64,000 nucleotides of DNA, taken from the NCBI GenBank assembly GCA_039583875.1, contig CM077158.1, positions 237,576,453 through 237,640,452 on the forward strand, written 5' to 3'. A program made the position numbers and the translations under genes. This document shows, in pieces, positions 32,022 through 43,930 of this stretch. This DNA comes from Platanthera guangdongensis. Taxonomy: Eukaryota; Streptophyta; Magnoliopsida; Asparagales; Orchidaceae. The stretch's first letter is position 1. Every line of letters starts with the position of its first letter. The notes under the pieces were generated by a model, which saw only the letters and a program-made list of their open reading frames with translations, searched no databases and was not told the DNA's origin.

Positions 32022-34432
32022 TTAGGTCTTCTTGTTCTTCCTTTTCAATAGCTGTCTCTCAAAATATTCTATGGGCTTCGGGTAGTACTTTGGAGGAGGA
32101 GACATTGGATCAACATTCTTGTACTTCTGGAAATGAATCCTCCTCCTGGTGCTGGCCTCTTTGTATTTGTTCCATTCTTCTGTACTGCAATGATCCTGAT
32201 GCTTCTCCGCTCCGAGCTCGTACAAGGCAAAGGTGTCCAAGATAATTCCTTTTGAAGTTGGGCTCCAAACTTCATCCATTTCACGGTTAGGACCTTATCT
32301 GACTTGAGCTGGCCTGACCGGTTCTGGTCTGATTTCGGAAGTTCCTTCTCCAAATTTCCTTTTCTTGAGAACCTGAGCCTCAGAGAACGCAGCAATAGCA
32401 GCATCAGTAGCAGCTTGAACCTCTGGAGCCACAACAGCACCATGAACCTGAGAGAAGTCCCGTGAGTTTGTTCAGTATTGAGTGTAGTCCGGAGCCGGAT
32501 AAACATTATCATAACCAGGCACAGCCGGATGAACGTCAACATGAACAGGCTCAGCAGGAACTGGAGGAGGGAAAAGTTGTCCATGTAGCCACGTAGTGTT
32601 GTCATAGCTATAATCATTTGCTTGTTTGAACTGATCGAGCATAGTCTTTTCAACAACGACAACCTTAGCTGTAATGACATCCTCCCCCTTTTTGGCTTCT
32701 GCAGCAATTGCATTGGCATAAGATTTCAAAGAAGTGTCATAATGCGCCATTGATCTGTTATGGGCGTCGATGAGAGAGCATTTGTTTCAACATTTTTCAA
32801 TACTCCTTCGTTCTGCTTAAGTCCTCTCATCATAAGAGTTACTGTAGTTGTAGCCTCTTCATACTTTGCATCAAATCTGGCTTCTAGCTTATCGATTTTT
32901 ACTTGAACGTCAGTAAACCCTTTAAGCATAAACTTCTCGGATTGTTTGACTCTTTGAACCACTTTGGCCAACGAGGCATCAAACTGAGCCTGTTGCTTGA
33001 CTAACATTTCTTCAAAAACTTTCAGCAGCTTATCACTTGAACTGGGGCTTGGAGCATTTGGCAGCACTGGAAGAGAGACATTCGCAGCAATCAACCTTGG
33101 TCCTTCTGAACCTAGAGCAGGGGCATGCACATTAGCAAATCCTTCCTCATCAGAGAGGTCAACTATGCCTTCGGGTACCACCGACATCCTGCCTAGTCTC
33201 TTGTCCAGGTTGCGCATGAGTCTGGCAACCTCAGTGGACACAGATATGCGGGACGAAGTTGCCTCCCACTCAGACACTGCAGTAGTGACAGCCCTAGGGA
33301 GAGGAGCAACCAGAGTGTCTACAAACGTAGGCACTGAAACCACAATGGCATCACAGCCAACCTCAGCAGCAGCAGAATTGCTATCAGCAGACTTATCAAC
33401 AAACACCACATCCTCATCAGCAGCATCATCATCAACCATATCAGCATCAACATCCTCATCATGATCAGAAGGAGCTGGATCCTCTTCCTCAGCATGCACT
33501 TTTGAATCCTCAACTGTCTGAACCTCAGCAGCGGCAGCGACACCAATAGCAACAACCTCTGCTATGATATCCCCTGAACCTGAGTCTGGAAGCACTGTAA
33601 CTGTATCTGAATGAGCAACTGTCTCCCCCTCAATTTCTACACTCAATCCAGCAGGTATCTCACTGGGGAGAGGAGAAGGGGTCCTGTCATCAGGAACATG
33701 ATCTACCTCCTCCACTGGGGGTACTGGGGCTCCCCCTCGCTGGATGATCCGCTTGTCCAACCTCGAGAAGATTGTAGAATCTATCTTCTTTAGGTGATGG
33801 ATAAGGACTCCTTTGGTCATATCAAACCTATCACCATTGAGCTGATTCAGGTATAGGGTGATAATCCTCCCAAAGTTGGGAGTGCGTAGGTTGTCTTTTA
33901 TCTTGGTGAACACCAGAGCACCCCAGTCCAGCTTCTTCCGGCAGACTATTGCAACTAGTATCTTGAACATATCTGAGGACAGATAGTCGTGCAAGCCCGT
34001 CTTGCAAATGAGCACCTTGCCAATTATGTCTGAGAGGAGTTTGCCCTCACTCATTCCTTTTCGCTTGATGACTTTGGTGTTCCTGGTCAAACCACAGAAC
34101 GATAACGTTCTGGCAAAATCTTCCTCCTCAAGGTAGTCAGCCTGATCACAGATGGGTAGCCGCAAGTACCTAGAGAGACGGGAGGCATTCACCTTCACTT
34201 TGATTTTCTGAACCTTGCTTTTTATCACAGAGTCCTCATGACGTAATTTGGCGTTATTAAAGAACTCCAAGAATTCCTTGTCGAGCACCTTGCAAGGGTG
34301 TTCGAGGACGAAAGAAAGTCCAGCGGTCTCCAACATCAGAATGATGTTCCTGAATTCGTCGGAGGCTTGAGCAAATCCGGCGCGGACCAACTCACCTCCC
34401 CCTAGCAAGCCAGTGGTGCTTCTAGGAGCCAT
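32022..34432 (-). pseudogene. Additional ORF downstream of pol in Sirevirus-like element
   Basis: The main frame (34432 to 32726) is open for 568 codons. A frame change near 32740 and two stops (about 32472 and 32300) separate a further roughly 230 codons that end at 32022, so the ancestral protein was about 800 residues. Residues 1-240 are a globular part containing FLEFFNNAKLR, RLSRYLRLP, FCGLTRNTK and FKILVAIVCRK. This pattern resembles the putative plant transposon protein domain of other plant retroelements. Residues 320-370 are strongly acidic. Residues 460-550 look like a coiled coil. No signal peptide or membrane segment is apparent. Position (same strand, between pol and 3' LTR) is where Sireviruses carry an extra, sometimes env-like, ORF; nothing here supports an envelope function. 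Function unknown. Confidence 0.65.
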
Positions 34433-34442
34433 TGAAAATTAC

Positions 34443-34847
34443 AGAAAACTGGAATTTCTTAAACTTTGGAGAGCAAACTGTACTGGTCTGAGGAAGCTTC
34501 TGGTGTCGACGCTAGTACTGTACATGAGATCCTCTGGAAGACTGCAATAACTGAAGGCTTCACTGTAATGAATAGACGGCGATTATCGGAGCGTTTCTTT
34601 CGGCAGGCGGCGGCGACACGCGGTAGCCGACGACAACACACTGTAGGCGGCGACAAGCTTGAAGCTAGGGCTTTGCAACAAGTTATGCACGGTCGATGCA
34701 AGCTAGTGCACGGGAGGAGGGCGGCGATCGATAGGAATCAGCGAATCGGGAGCCGAAAGGTCGGGTAGCGCAGTTGTGCGAATCGTCGGGATTCAACGGC
34801 TTTTGAGTTCGACGAAAGTCGAGCGTGCCCTCCCGTTACTATTTAAA

Positions 34848-34850
<3 letters not shown>
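34443..34850. other. Spacer upstream of the additional ORF
   Basis: Non-coding on both strands as far as I can tell; it leads into a TA run. Confidence 0.4.

Positions 34851-34922
<72 letters not shown>
34851..34922. repeat. (TA)n microsatellite
   Basis: 72 bp of TA repeat between the additional ORF and the pol gene. Confidence 0.97.
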
Positions 34923-34926
<4 letters not shown>

Positions 34927-35173
34927 TTTTAAATTGCATCTAGACTGCGCGTACCTCAAATTTGATCGTCGAGTCTTCGGATCCAATATAGACAATTTGA
35001 AATGTTGCCCCAAATAGATTTCTCCGAAATTAGCTGTTGGAGGAGTCCGATTCGGCGAGTGTTGCATGAATATGCGACGTGTCGGTCGATATTCACCGAA
35101 TTAGACTTGCAAAAGAAGAATTCTTGCTTTGTTGAAATCGATCCCGAGACAATTTCTGCCACTTTGACCGTCT

Positions 35174-38173
35174 TCATGGTTCCTTGTTCAGCATACCCAG
35201 CTCCGTTTTGAACAGCGAGAACTTGGTCTCGTCCAGCGGCTTCGTAAAAATATCAGCAACCTGCTTGTCCGTCGGGACATAGCTGAGGGTTATGTTCTTG
35301 TTCTCCACGTGCTCCCGGATGAAGTGCTGGCGCACCTCGATGTGCTTGGTCTGACTGTGGGAGACTGGATTGTTTGCGACTGCAATGGCGCCGGAGGAGT
35401 CGCAAAACATCAGAATTTTGCTGAACTTCAAGTTATAATCTTCGAGCTGATTCCTTATCCATAGAAGCTGTGCGCAACAACTACCCGCAGAGATATACTC
35501 TGATTCGTCAGTAGATGTTGCCACACAATTCTGCTTCTTACTGCTCCAGGAAATGAGCCGTCTTCCGAGGAATTGACACGTCCCAAAAGTGCTTTTCCTA
35601 TCGTCCCTGCTACTTGCAAAATTAGCATCTGAAAAGCCAATTAGCTTGACGTCATTACTTCTTCGCTAGCATAAACCAAGATTTGGTGTACCTTTAAGGT
35701 ATCTTAAAATTCGTTTGACAACGACATAATGAGATTTCTTAGTGTTCACCTGATATCTAGCGCAGACACATGTCAAGAACATTATATCTGGTCTACTGGC
35801 AGTCAGGTACAACGAGAATCCAATTATACTTCTGTACTTGGTTTCATCAAAAGGTTTCCCTTTCTCATCCTTGTGCAGAGACACAATTTAACCCGTTGGA
35901 GTCCGCATGGAGGATGCGCTCTCCATTCCAAATTTCTTAAGAAGCTCCTTGGTGAACTTCGTCTTAAAGATGAAAATTCCATCTTCAGATTGCTTCACCT
36001 GAAGTCCTAAGAAATACTTCAACTCACCCATACTGCTCATTTCAAACTTCCCTTGCATAAGTTTGGAAAACTTCTTGCAAAAGTTGTCTTCTGTAGAGCC
36101 AAAAATGATGTCATCGACATAGATTTACACTAGCAGAATCTTGCCTTTAACTTTCCTAAGAAATAATGTCTTGTCTATTTTTCCTCTTGTGAACTTGTTC
36201 TCAAGAAGAAAGCTAGACAACGTCTCGTACTAAGCTCAGAGAGCTTGCTTTAACCCATATAGAGCTTTACTTGAAAAATAAACGTAGTCAGGGAATTGAG
36301 AATTTACAAACCTGGGGGTTGCGCCACGTATACTTTCTCTTTCAGATTCCCGTTGAGCAATGCTGACTTCACGTTCATTTGGTAGACAGTGAAGCTTTTG
36401 AGGGCATCATACGCAAGAAATAACCTGATCGCCTCGAGACGAGCCACTGAAGCAAATGTCTGGTCGAAGTCGATCCCCTCTTCTTGTCTGTATCCTTGTG
36501 CTACAAGCCTAACTTTGTTCTTGATAATTACTCCGTGTTCGTCCAGCTTGTTTCTGAATATCCACTTGGTGCCGATCACGTTCTGTCCCTTTGGTCTGGC
36601 TACTAGCTCCCAGACTTTGCATCGTTCAAACTGCTTGAGCTCCTCTTGCATTGCCATGATCTAAAAGGGATCTTTGTTCGCTTACTCGAACTTCTTTGGT
36701 TCAACCTGAGACAGAAAACTCACATGCAAAATTTCGTTAGTTGTACCTCTTTTGTTTCTCACACCGTCGCCTGGCTCTCCAATGATCTGATCAGCAGGGT
36801 GATCTCGTAGGTGTCTGAACCCTAGGTTCCTTGCTCTTCCTCCAGCAGGCTCTGTAACATCCGGTGCCGTCTCTGTAGGTTGAGGCAAATCTTCCTCTAT
36901 AGGTTCCTCATCCACCAAGCCTGGATCGACGAGCTTAGTTGAGCTTGAAACTTCTTCCTTAACTGCATCCTCCAAGCTAAATTCCTTGAACCTGGTACCT
37001 GCATCTGCACCAATAACACTAGACGAGCTGCTTTGGAGCAGGATAGTCACATCAAATACAATTTTTATCGACTCTTCTACCACCAGAGTTTACCTGTTGA
37101 AAATCCTATATACCTTACTATGACTACTATATCCTACAAAATACCTTCAAAATATTTTTTACTAAACTTTGTGCGGTAATGCTTCCCATTATTAAGTACG
37201 AAGCATTTGGTTTCAAAGATTCTAAAGTAGGACACATTCAGTTTTCTGCCCTTCAATAGCTCAAGAGGGTCTTACGATGGCTTTTGTTGATGAGTGCCCT
37301 GTTTTGCACGTGACAGGCCGTGTTGACTGCTTCAGCCCAGAAGTACTCCGGAAGAGAAGCGTCACTCAACATGGTTGTACATGCTTCATTTAGGGTTCTG
37401 TTCCTTCTCTCAGCAACTTCATTTTGCTGTGGAGTGCGCGGGGAGGAAAACTCATGAAAGATACCTTGACTTTCACAAAACTTTGTCATGACACCAGACT
37501 CAAACTTTGTTCCGTGGTCACTTCTGATTTTGACCACCGAGGAGTCCAATTCGTTCTGAATTTACCGGACAAAATTAGTGAAAGAATCGAAGGTGTCTGA
37601 CTTGTGTTTCAGAAATAACACCCATGTGAAACGCGAGTAGTCATCGACAATTACTAACGTATAGACCTTACCTCCTAAGCTGTGAATCGACATAAGACCG
37701 AATAAGTCCATGTGAAACAATTATAAGCTTCGAGAAGAATCTTTCTCCGCAATATCCTTGAAGGTAACCCGTGTCTGCTTACACATTTGACACGAGTGAC
37801 ATGAACTCTCTTTAAGACACTTAATGCTGGGGGCATCGTGCACTAAGTTGTGAGAAAATAACATATTTAAGGTTTTAAAATTAATATGTGCTAATATCTT
37901 GTGTCATTGGTCACAGATAGACGCACTACTTTTTGCCATAAAACACACTGAGGTAGAAGTGTCTAAACAAAAAAAATTTAAACAAAAAATGTTGTTGCTC
38001 CGAGTGCCTGTTAAGACCGTCTCCAAATTTGCAGACGATTTTATCAAACACTTGTACTTGCAGAACTCAACGATGTAGCATTTGTCACAAAATTGACTTA
38101 TGTTTATGAGATTATGGTGTAATCCCTCAACATAAGCAACGTCTGTGAAAGAGACAACGCCGTTGGATATCAT
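35174..38173 (-). pseudogene. Sirevirus-like copia pol (integrase, RT, RNase H), decayed and 5'-truncated
   Basis: Reading down the minus strand: a GAG-pre-integrase zone with VAYVEGLHHNLINISQFCDK (about 38150-38085); the integrase core end with DHGTKFES and TPQQNEVAERRNRTLNEA (37549-37253); an acidic linker (37083-36682); the RT start [20 protein letters not shown] (36657-36304); the RT catalytic IYVDDIIFGS (about 36125-36095); then RNase H with SAGSCCAQLLWI, HSQTKHIEVRQHFIREHV and VADIFTKPL (35524-35174). Frames change at least five times. Gag and the start of pol are missing at 38173, which is also the left breakpoint of the inversion described below. IYVDDIIFGS together with CCAQLLWI is typical of the Sirevirus (Maximus/SIRE) branch. 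Confidence 0.87.
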
Positions 38174-38178
38174 ACCAT

Positions 38179-39754
38179 AAATATTCCTAACACTGTGCAG
38201 GAGGCGCTTCGCCACCCCGGGTGGCGGGCGTCCATGGAGGATGAAATGAGGGCTCTTTGGGCTAATCAGACTTGGGATCTCGCGTCCCTTCCTGCTGGCC
38301 AACACTGTGTCAGCTGCAAGTGGGTCTTTGTTGTCAAACATACCGCGGGTGGGTCTGTTGAGCGTCTGAAGGCCCGCCTCGTGGCCCGGGGTTTTACTCA
38401 GCAACACGGCCTTGATTACGAGGAAACTTTCTCTCCCGTGGCCAAATTGAACACGGTCCGGGTTCTTCTTTCCTTGGCTGTGCATCGTCATTGGGCTCTC
38501 TATCAGCTGGATGTGAAGAATGCCTTTCTCAATGGTGATCTCCAGGAAACTGTTTATATGCATCAACCACCCGGGTTTGAGACCACGGGGGAGTCTCGGG
38601 TGTGTCATCTTCGAAAATCCATTTATGGTCTCAAACAGTCCCCGCGTGCCTGGTTTGACAAATTCAGCAAGATAGTCCGCGATATTGGCTTTACTAGGAG
38701 CTCGGCTGACTTCTCTCTCTTCACACGACATCAGCCAACCGGAACTGTGATTCTACTTCTCTATGTTGACGATATCCTCATCATTGGAGATGACACTACA
38801 GGAATACTACATACCAAGCAACAATTAAACTCCGCCTTTCAGACCAAAGATCTTGGTAACCTACGGTATTTTCTTGGGCTTGAGGTTGCACGACGGCCTG
38901 ATGGCCTTGTATTATCTCAAAGGAAGTATTGTATGGATCTTCTTCATGATGCTGGTTATTCGGGATGCAAACCTACAGATACTCCAATGGATGCTAATCA
39001 CAGGCTCTCGGCCCATAGTTCTGACTCCGATGAGCTACTTACAAATCCGGAATACTACAGACGTCTGGTTGAGAAGTTGATCTACCTCACAGTTACTCGA
39101 CCAGACATCTCCTTTGTCGTTGGAGTCGTGAGCCGATTTATGCATGCTCCTAGGACATCTCATCTTCAAGCTGCCGAGCGCATTCTTCGGTATCTCAAGA
39201 ACGCTCCAGGACAAGGGCTTCTGTACAAGCCATCCACATCACTATCCCTCGTTGCATACTCGGACGCTGACTATGCAGGATCTGTTGATGATAGGCGCTC
39301 TACATCTGGTTTCTGTACCTACTTTGGTGGTCATCTCATAACCTGGCGTAGCAAGAAACAGAATGTGGTTGCTAGATCTTCTGCTGAAGCTGAGTACCGG
39401 GCCATGGCTTCGGTAGTGTCCGAGTTAACATGGCTTGAGAGCCTTCTGGGAGATTTGGGTGTCCGTCTCTCATCACCGGCGATCCTATTTTGTGATAGTC
39501 AAGCAGCAATACATATTGCCAAGAACCCGGTATTTCACGAACACACAAAGCATATTGAAGTTGACTGCCACTTTATTCGGGAAAAAGTTTAGTCAAAGAA
39601 GGTAGACCTGGAGCATGTTTCTGCTACAAATCAAGTTGCCGATATTTTGACCAAAGCTCTCTCCAGACCGTTATACTACCAGTTTTTACCCAAGCTTGGC
39701 GCCTACGATTTGTACGCTCCAGCTTGCGGGAGAGTGTTAGAAAAGACCGTGTAA
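38179..39754 (+). pseudogene. Ale-like copia RT and RNase H, inverted half of element
   Basis: The frame starts within pol (IPNTVQEALRHPGW), not at a natural start. RT follows: WVF..K....G..ERLKARLVA.GF.Q, QLDVKNAFLNG, Q.PGF, LLYVDDILIIGDD (catalytic YVDD at about 38763). RNase H follows: SDADYAGSVDDRRSTSGFC, KSSAEAEYRAMA-type, ILFCDSQAAIHIA, HTKHIEVDCHFIREKV. One TAG at 39590-39592 interrupts it, after which the same frame continues through VADILTKALSR to a stop at 39752-39754 inside the LTR. Its missing N-terminal half (gag, protease, integrase) is the minus-strand sequence at 45285-47870. The two fit together exactly at a conserved inter-domain sequence. Confidence 0.9.
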
Positions 39755-39896
39755 AGGCCCATTTATTTCTTATTTTTAGTCCCACATCTTGGATTGGGAT
39801 CTTCTCTCCTTACTCTCTTCCTATATAAATGTATTCATACTTGTAATTATTCATTCAAGTAGTATATACAAGGTTGGAGGTTTCTCTACTTCTACA
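39735..39896 (+). mobile_element. 3' LTR of Ale-like copia element, followed by AGTTC
   Basis: It starts TGTTAGAAAAGACC and ends CTACTTCTACA; 162 bp, with CTATATAAAT at 39821-39830 as promoter. It differs from the minus-strand LTR at 48525-48699 by two transitions and one 13-bp duplication, so the insertion is young. The next five bases (39897-39901, AGTTC) are the target duplication. Confidence 0.92.
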
Positions 39897-39901
39897 AGTT
39901 C

Positions 39902-40698
39902 TATTAGTTACTAATTAATATCTTAATAAGGGAGACAACTGAAGAATGGAAATCCTTCTTTTTAAACAAAATAGGGATACAGATAAAGATATAATTCTAA
40001 AGCTAAGGCTAGGTGGTTAAAGAAATACTGCCTCAAGAGTGCACATATTTGATAAGAGGATATCATTGAAACTTAAAGGTAAATACTATAAACTGTAATT
40101 AGGCTGCATATGAATCCGAGTAGTGGCAATAGAAGTCACTAAAGTTGAGCATGGGACTGTTATGGTTACTTGTTTGAGATCGAGTGCAAGGACTTGTGAG
40201 GGAGAAATCTCCGTGGAGATCTTATCCCCCTCTCCGTTCTACATAAACGGGCTTCCAAATAGGAGGAAGTGGTAGCGTGGCCTTAGATCCAAGCATCAAA
40301 AGGAGGGGAGTCGAGTGGTGGAGTTGGGCTAGACTCCAACCGTGGGGGTGTGCATGGAAGAAGAGAGAAAATAGAAAAGAAAACTAGAGCTCAAAACTTC
40401 ATTCATTTCCACAACCCTTCTCAAGTAGCAAGGTTTTAAGTTTCAAAAATTACAAAGAATTCACTCAGCACAAAATATGACTAAAACCCACAGAAGAAAA
40501 TAAAACACAACAAGGAAATATTAGGCCTTGCGCCTCCTGCAGTAAGTGATCCTCAATTGTTGGCCCGTATTCCCACACCACCCACCCTCTTGTGGAAGAT
40601 TGAAGGTTGCAAACATCATCTTAAGATGAGAGGGGTCTTCCCAAGACGCTTACATAGCTTCATTTCCTTCCCATTAAATGAGGTCTTCAATGGCATCA
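39902..40698. other. Flanking DNA inside inverted segment
   Basis: No coding sequence recognised. It would originally have lain on the other side of the copia element, in opposite orientation. Confidence 0.4.
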
Positions 40699-42463
40699 TG
40701 TTATGTGTTATGGTCCTTCGTCAGTTATTTTATTATCTCGTCGTGTGTATTGAGTCATAGTTATTAGACTCGTCGTAATGTTTGTGTTTTAATATTTTAT
40801 ACATCTTATGTAATTACGGGTATGCCACTCGGGGTCCTATAAATAGATCTTTCACATGTATTTGGTTTTCAAGCAATCAAGTAGTTTTCTTTCCCTCTCG
40901 AAAATTCCTCGCCCTCTCTCTCTCTAAGCTCTTCTCTCCTTCCCCCACCCTTTAGGGTTTCTTCCTCTCTCATCTCCTCATCCACCATTCTAGGTCTTGC
41001 CCCTTGTATCTCCACCTCCAACACCCCTTCAACGAAGCAAGCCATAACAACTTGGTATCAGATGGACTCGATCCTCTTCCGCAGACACACGCAAACATCG
41101 CTTCCAGCCAAGGGTCACTGATCGCTTCCAGCCATCCAACACCGATAGTCTCCATCTCGTGTCGGCTGACGCTCACTCCATCAACCGCCGACGAGCTTCC
41201 AGCCGACCCCCACAAGTTTCCCCACGACCTCTGCTTCCAGTCGAGCTCGACGCTTCTCCGCCTCCTCCCGATTCCGCAGAGCTCTCAGCGATCCAATAGC
41301 TCTTGCCTCTTCGTCGCCAGATCCTTGAAAGCTAGCTCCCCCGCTGTCTTCCTCGACGAACCCTCTTGCCTCGCCGACTAAGCCTGCACGCCTTCGCGCC
41401 GACTATTCCCCAATTAATGGCCATGGGTTTCCAATTTCGGGACATGAAAATGAGTGATGCGGACGAAGCTGCCCTTTGTTCAATGTTGTGGAAAAGGTTG
41501 CAGACATTTCAGTAAGGCTTCCACGTCTCGACTCAACACCACACTTGACAAATTAGCGAATTTCAGACACTTCATCGTTTCGTTTCTCCCAGTGTCGAAA
41601 CCCTCTCAGCTCGCGCATGTTGTCGCCGCTTCCGCGCCAGCTGGCCCGCCGACGATACTGCCATTTACGCCAGTTGTCCCTCCAGCCACGTTGTCTTCTG
41701 CTCTGTCGACCACTACTCTGCACGCCTCTTCGGTCGCATTGTCGTCGCTGCTTCACACAGCACCGCCGTCCCCGCCGGAACCGGGCCTTCCGCCGGCCAT
41801 AGTTTCTCCGACCCTCTTCCAGCCATTTTTCGCTGTCGCATCGCCAGTCCCGTCGGACCCCTTCATTCGGCCGACCGTTGTTCCCTCGGCCATCGTGCCA
41901 TTTCTGCCTCTTGTTGCTTCGCCAAACCAGCCAGACTCTTTGCTCTCGTCGCGGGTCCTTCTGGAGATGTCGTCGCTACAACTCGCAGCCCACGCCACTG
42001 CGACACACTATCAGGCGCTATTTTGGCGAGAGATAAAGGAGCTCAACGAGCCGATCATCCTACTGGAGTTCAAGCTTGAGGACAAGCTCAAATTGAAGGA
42101 CGGGTAGAGTGTTGTGTTATGGTCCTTCGTCAGTTATCTTATTATCTTGTCGTGTGTATTGAGTCATAGTTATTAGATTCGTCGTAATGTTTTAGTGTTT
42201 TAATACTTTATACATCTTATGTAATTACGGGTATGCCACCTGGGTCCTATAAATAGACCTTTCTCATGTATTTGGTTTTCAAGCAATAAAGAAATGAAGT
42301 TTCATTTCCCTCTCTAAAATTCCTCTTCCTCTCACTCTAAGCTCTTATCTCCTTCTTCCACCCTCTAGGGTTTCTTCCTCTCTCATCTCCTCCTCCACCA
42401 TTCTAGGTCTTGCCCCTTGTATCTCCGCCTCCAACACCCCTTCAACGAAGCAAGCCCATAACA
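40699..42463 (+). mobile_element. Small non-autonomous LTR retrotransposon
   Basis: Two direct repeats, 40699-41049 and 42110-42463, both start TGTT and end CATAACA and contain CTATAAATAG (40837-40846 and 42247-42256). A primer binding site TTGGTATCAGA follows the 5' repeat, and GGGTAGAG precedes the 3' one. Flanks are CATCA (40694-40698) and CATCC (42464-42468), an almost perfect target duplication. The internal part is only about 1.06 kb with no pol domain, so it depends on another element for movement. Confidence 0.85.
41454..42107 (+). CDS. Hypothetical ORF in the non-autonomous LTR element
   Basis: 217 codons, rich in proline, alanine, serine and leucine, with a more ordinary C-terminus (SSLQLAAHATATHYQALFW, ELNEPIILLEFKLEDKLKLK). 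It ends three bases before the 3' LTR. It has no zinc knuckle or known gag motif that I recognise. It could be the remnant of a gag C-terminus or chance coding in GC-rich sequence. The first ATG of the frame was taken and is uncertain. Confidence 0.35.
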   Translation: MMRTKLPFVQCCGKGCRHFSKASTSRLNTTLDKLANFRHFIVSFLPVSKPSQLAHVVAASAPAGPPTILPFTPVVPPATLSSALSTTTLHASSVALSSLLHTAPPSPPEPGLPPAIVSPTLFQPFFAVASPVPSDPFIRPTVVPSAIVPFLPLVASPNQPDSLLSSRVLLEMSSLQLAAHATATHYQALFWREIKELNEPIILLEFKLEDKLKLKDG

Positions 42464-42509
42464 CATCCCCTTTCTTTCTCGTTATGAGCACTTGAAGTGG
42501 TTGGAAATG

Positions 42510-42949
42510 ATGTGATTTTATCTGCACCCAACCTGGAGTGGAGTTGTTGGCGGGAGCGCCGGGGGTTTAAATAAATAAATCAATAGTGAGGTTATATTTG
42601 TAATTTTGACGCACGAATTGAGTCTATAAATAGGCGGGAAGTCTGAGTAAGAAGATACTTTGTTTCTTTTGTGATAATTGAGTGTTCGTTGAGCTAGTTG
42701 CTGCGGAGAGAGGTGTTCTGATCTCCCTAGCTGAATCAGACATCCGTTCATACATCTTTCATCTCTTAGGATTGAATCTTACCCTTTCTTCTTTGTTACG
42801 TGTTGAGAAATTGTAATTGCTTACATATACTTCTTCAATTTGTTGTTTGGAAATTTAATTGATTTGGATCGTCCGTAATCTATAGAATCTTGAGTGTTGA
42901 ATTTATGCTAATTCTGTTTCATACGATCGATCGGCGTTGGATCGCATCA
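42510..42949 (+). mobile_element. 5' LTR of a truncated Ty3/gypsy element
   Basis: It ends GGATCGCATCA just before a primer binding site at 42950 (TTGGTATCAGAGG). A promoter CTATAAATAG is at 42624-42633. The left edge (near TGATTTTATCTGC) is a guess because no second copy is present. Confidence 0.6.
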
Positions 42950-43930
42950 TTGGTATCAGAGGATCATCGATCTTCACCGTCTTCATCATGCCGGTCGCCG
43001 ACAACACTTGATCTAAAGTTATGATGTCATAGATGGATGTTATGCGACTAAATCAGGAGATGTCTTGTTCTCTCATGATGTTGCAGGATCAAAATCAACG
43101 CACTCTTGAGTAGGTGCGTGCGATGTTTGCTAAATTTCGAACCGAGAGAACAATAGATTCCAGTGGTGGATCTCAGACTCTGGATCCTCGATCTTCTTCA
43201 ACCCAAAACAATCTGGTGGCTACAAGATTTGCGCGCTTGGATTTTCCCCCATTTTGAAGGAGTTACTATTGTGGATTGGATCTACATTCTACATGGCTGA
43301 GCAATTTTTCGATATTGATGCAGCGCCGGAAAGATGAAGGTGAAGGTGGCTTCGGTTCATTTGGAAGGTAAGGCCCTCTATTGACATCAAACTTATATAA
43401 AATCCAGACTGTCGAGACAATGTCCCGGGTGGACTAAATATTGTCAGGCTCTACAAAATCGTTTTGGATTTATTTTGTTCGACGATCCTATGAGTGCGCT
43501 TAAGAATCTTCGTCAACAGGGGTCCGCTCAATCTTACTTGGATGAATTCGATCTTCTCTTACATCGAGTCCAAATTTTCGAAGAACATGTCATCAGTTTC
43601 AGCCTTGCAGGATTGAAAGATGAACTGGAATTCGCGGTTAGGATGTTTCGGCCTAAATCGCTCCAAGAGGTTTTCTCTTTAGCTCATTTGCAAGAGCATC
43701 GTGATAATTTGCATTTCAAACGCCTTGTGGCACAATCTCCTTTTGATTCATTAGGGAACTGCATCTTGAAGAGAGACCAAGCTCCATCTTCTTCGCTAAC
43801 GCCAGCCCGCCCTCTTCTGCAGTTTGGTACTGGCAATGAGAGGTATTCATCGCGTCCGTCGTCGTCTTTTTCTCGTCTAGGAAGGAGGCTATTGTAGGTG
43901 GAAATGGATGGCAAACTGATGTATTCCACA
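42950..43930 (+). pseudogene. Ty3/gypsy gag fragment with primer binding site
   Basis: After the primer binding site, a broken frame covers the gag capsid. Around 43280-43470 is a frameshifted zone recalling W...(EQFFDI)...KV..AS.HLEGKA. Then 43475-43897 reads cleanly: MSALKNLRQQGSAQSYLDEFD, FSLAGLKDELEFAVRMF.P, AHLQEH. This matches the Retrotrans_gag capsid family of plant Ty3/gypsy elements. The element is cut at about 43930; protease and pol are absent. Confidence 0.8.

Noticed and set aside
32726..34432. Envelope glycoprotein call for the extra Sirevirus ORF
   Set aside because: No signal peptide, membrane segment or cysteine pattern is visible; only the position would suggest it.
37904..38731. 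275-codon minus-strand frame
   Set aside because: Only its C-terminal part (37904-38173) is real copia pol; the N-terminal part is antisense of the plus-strand RT across the inversion breakpoint.
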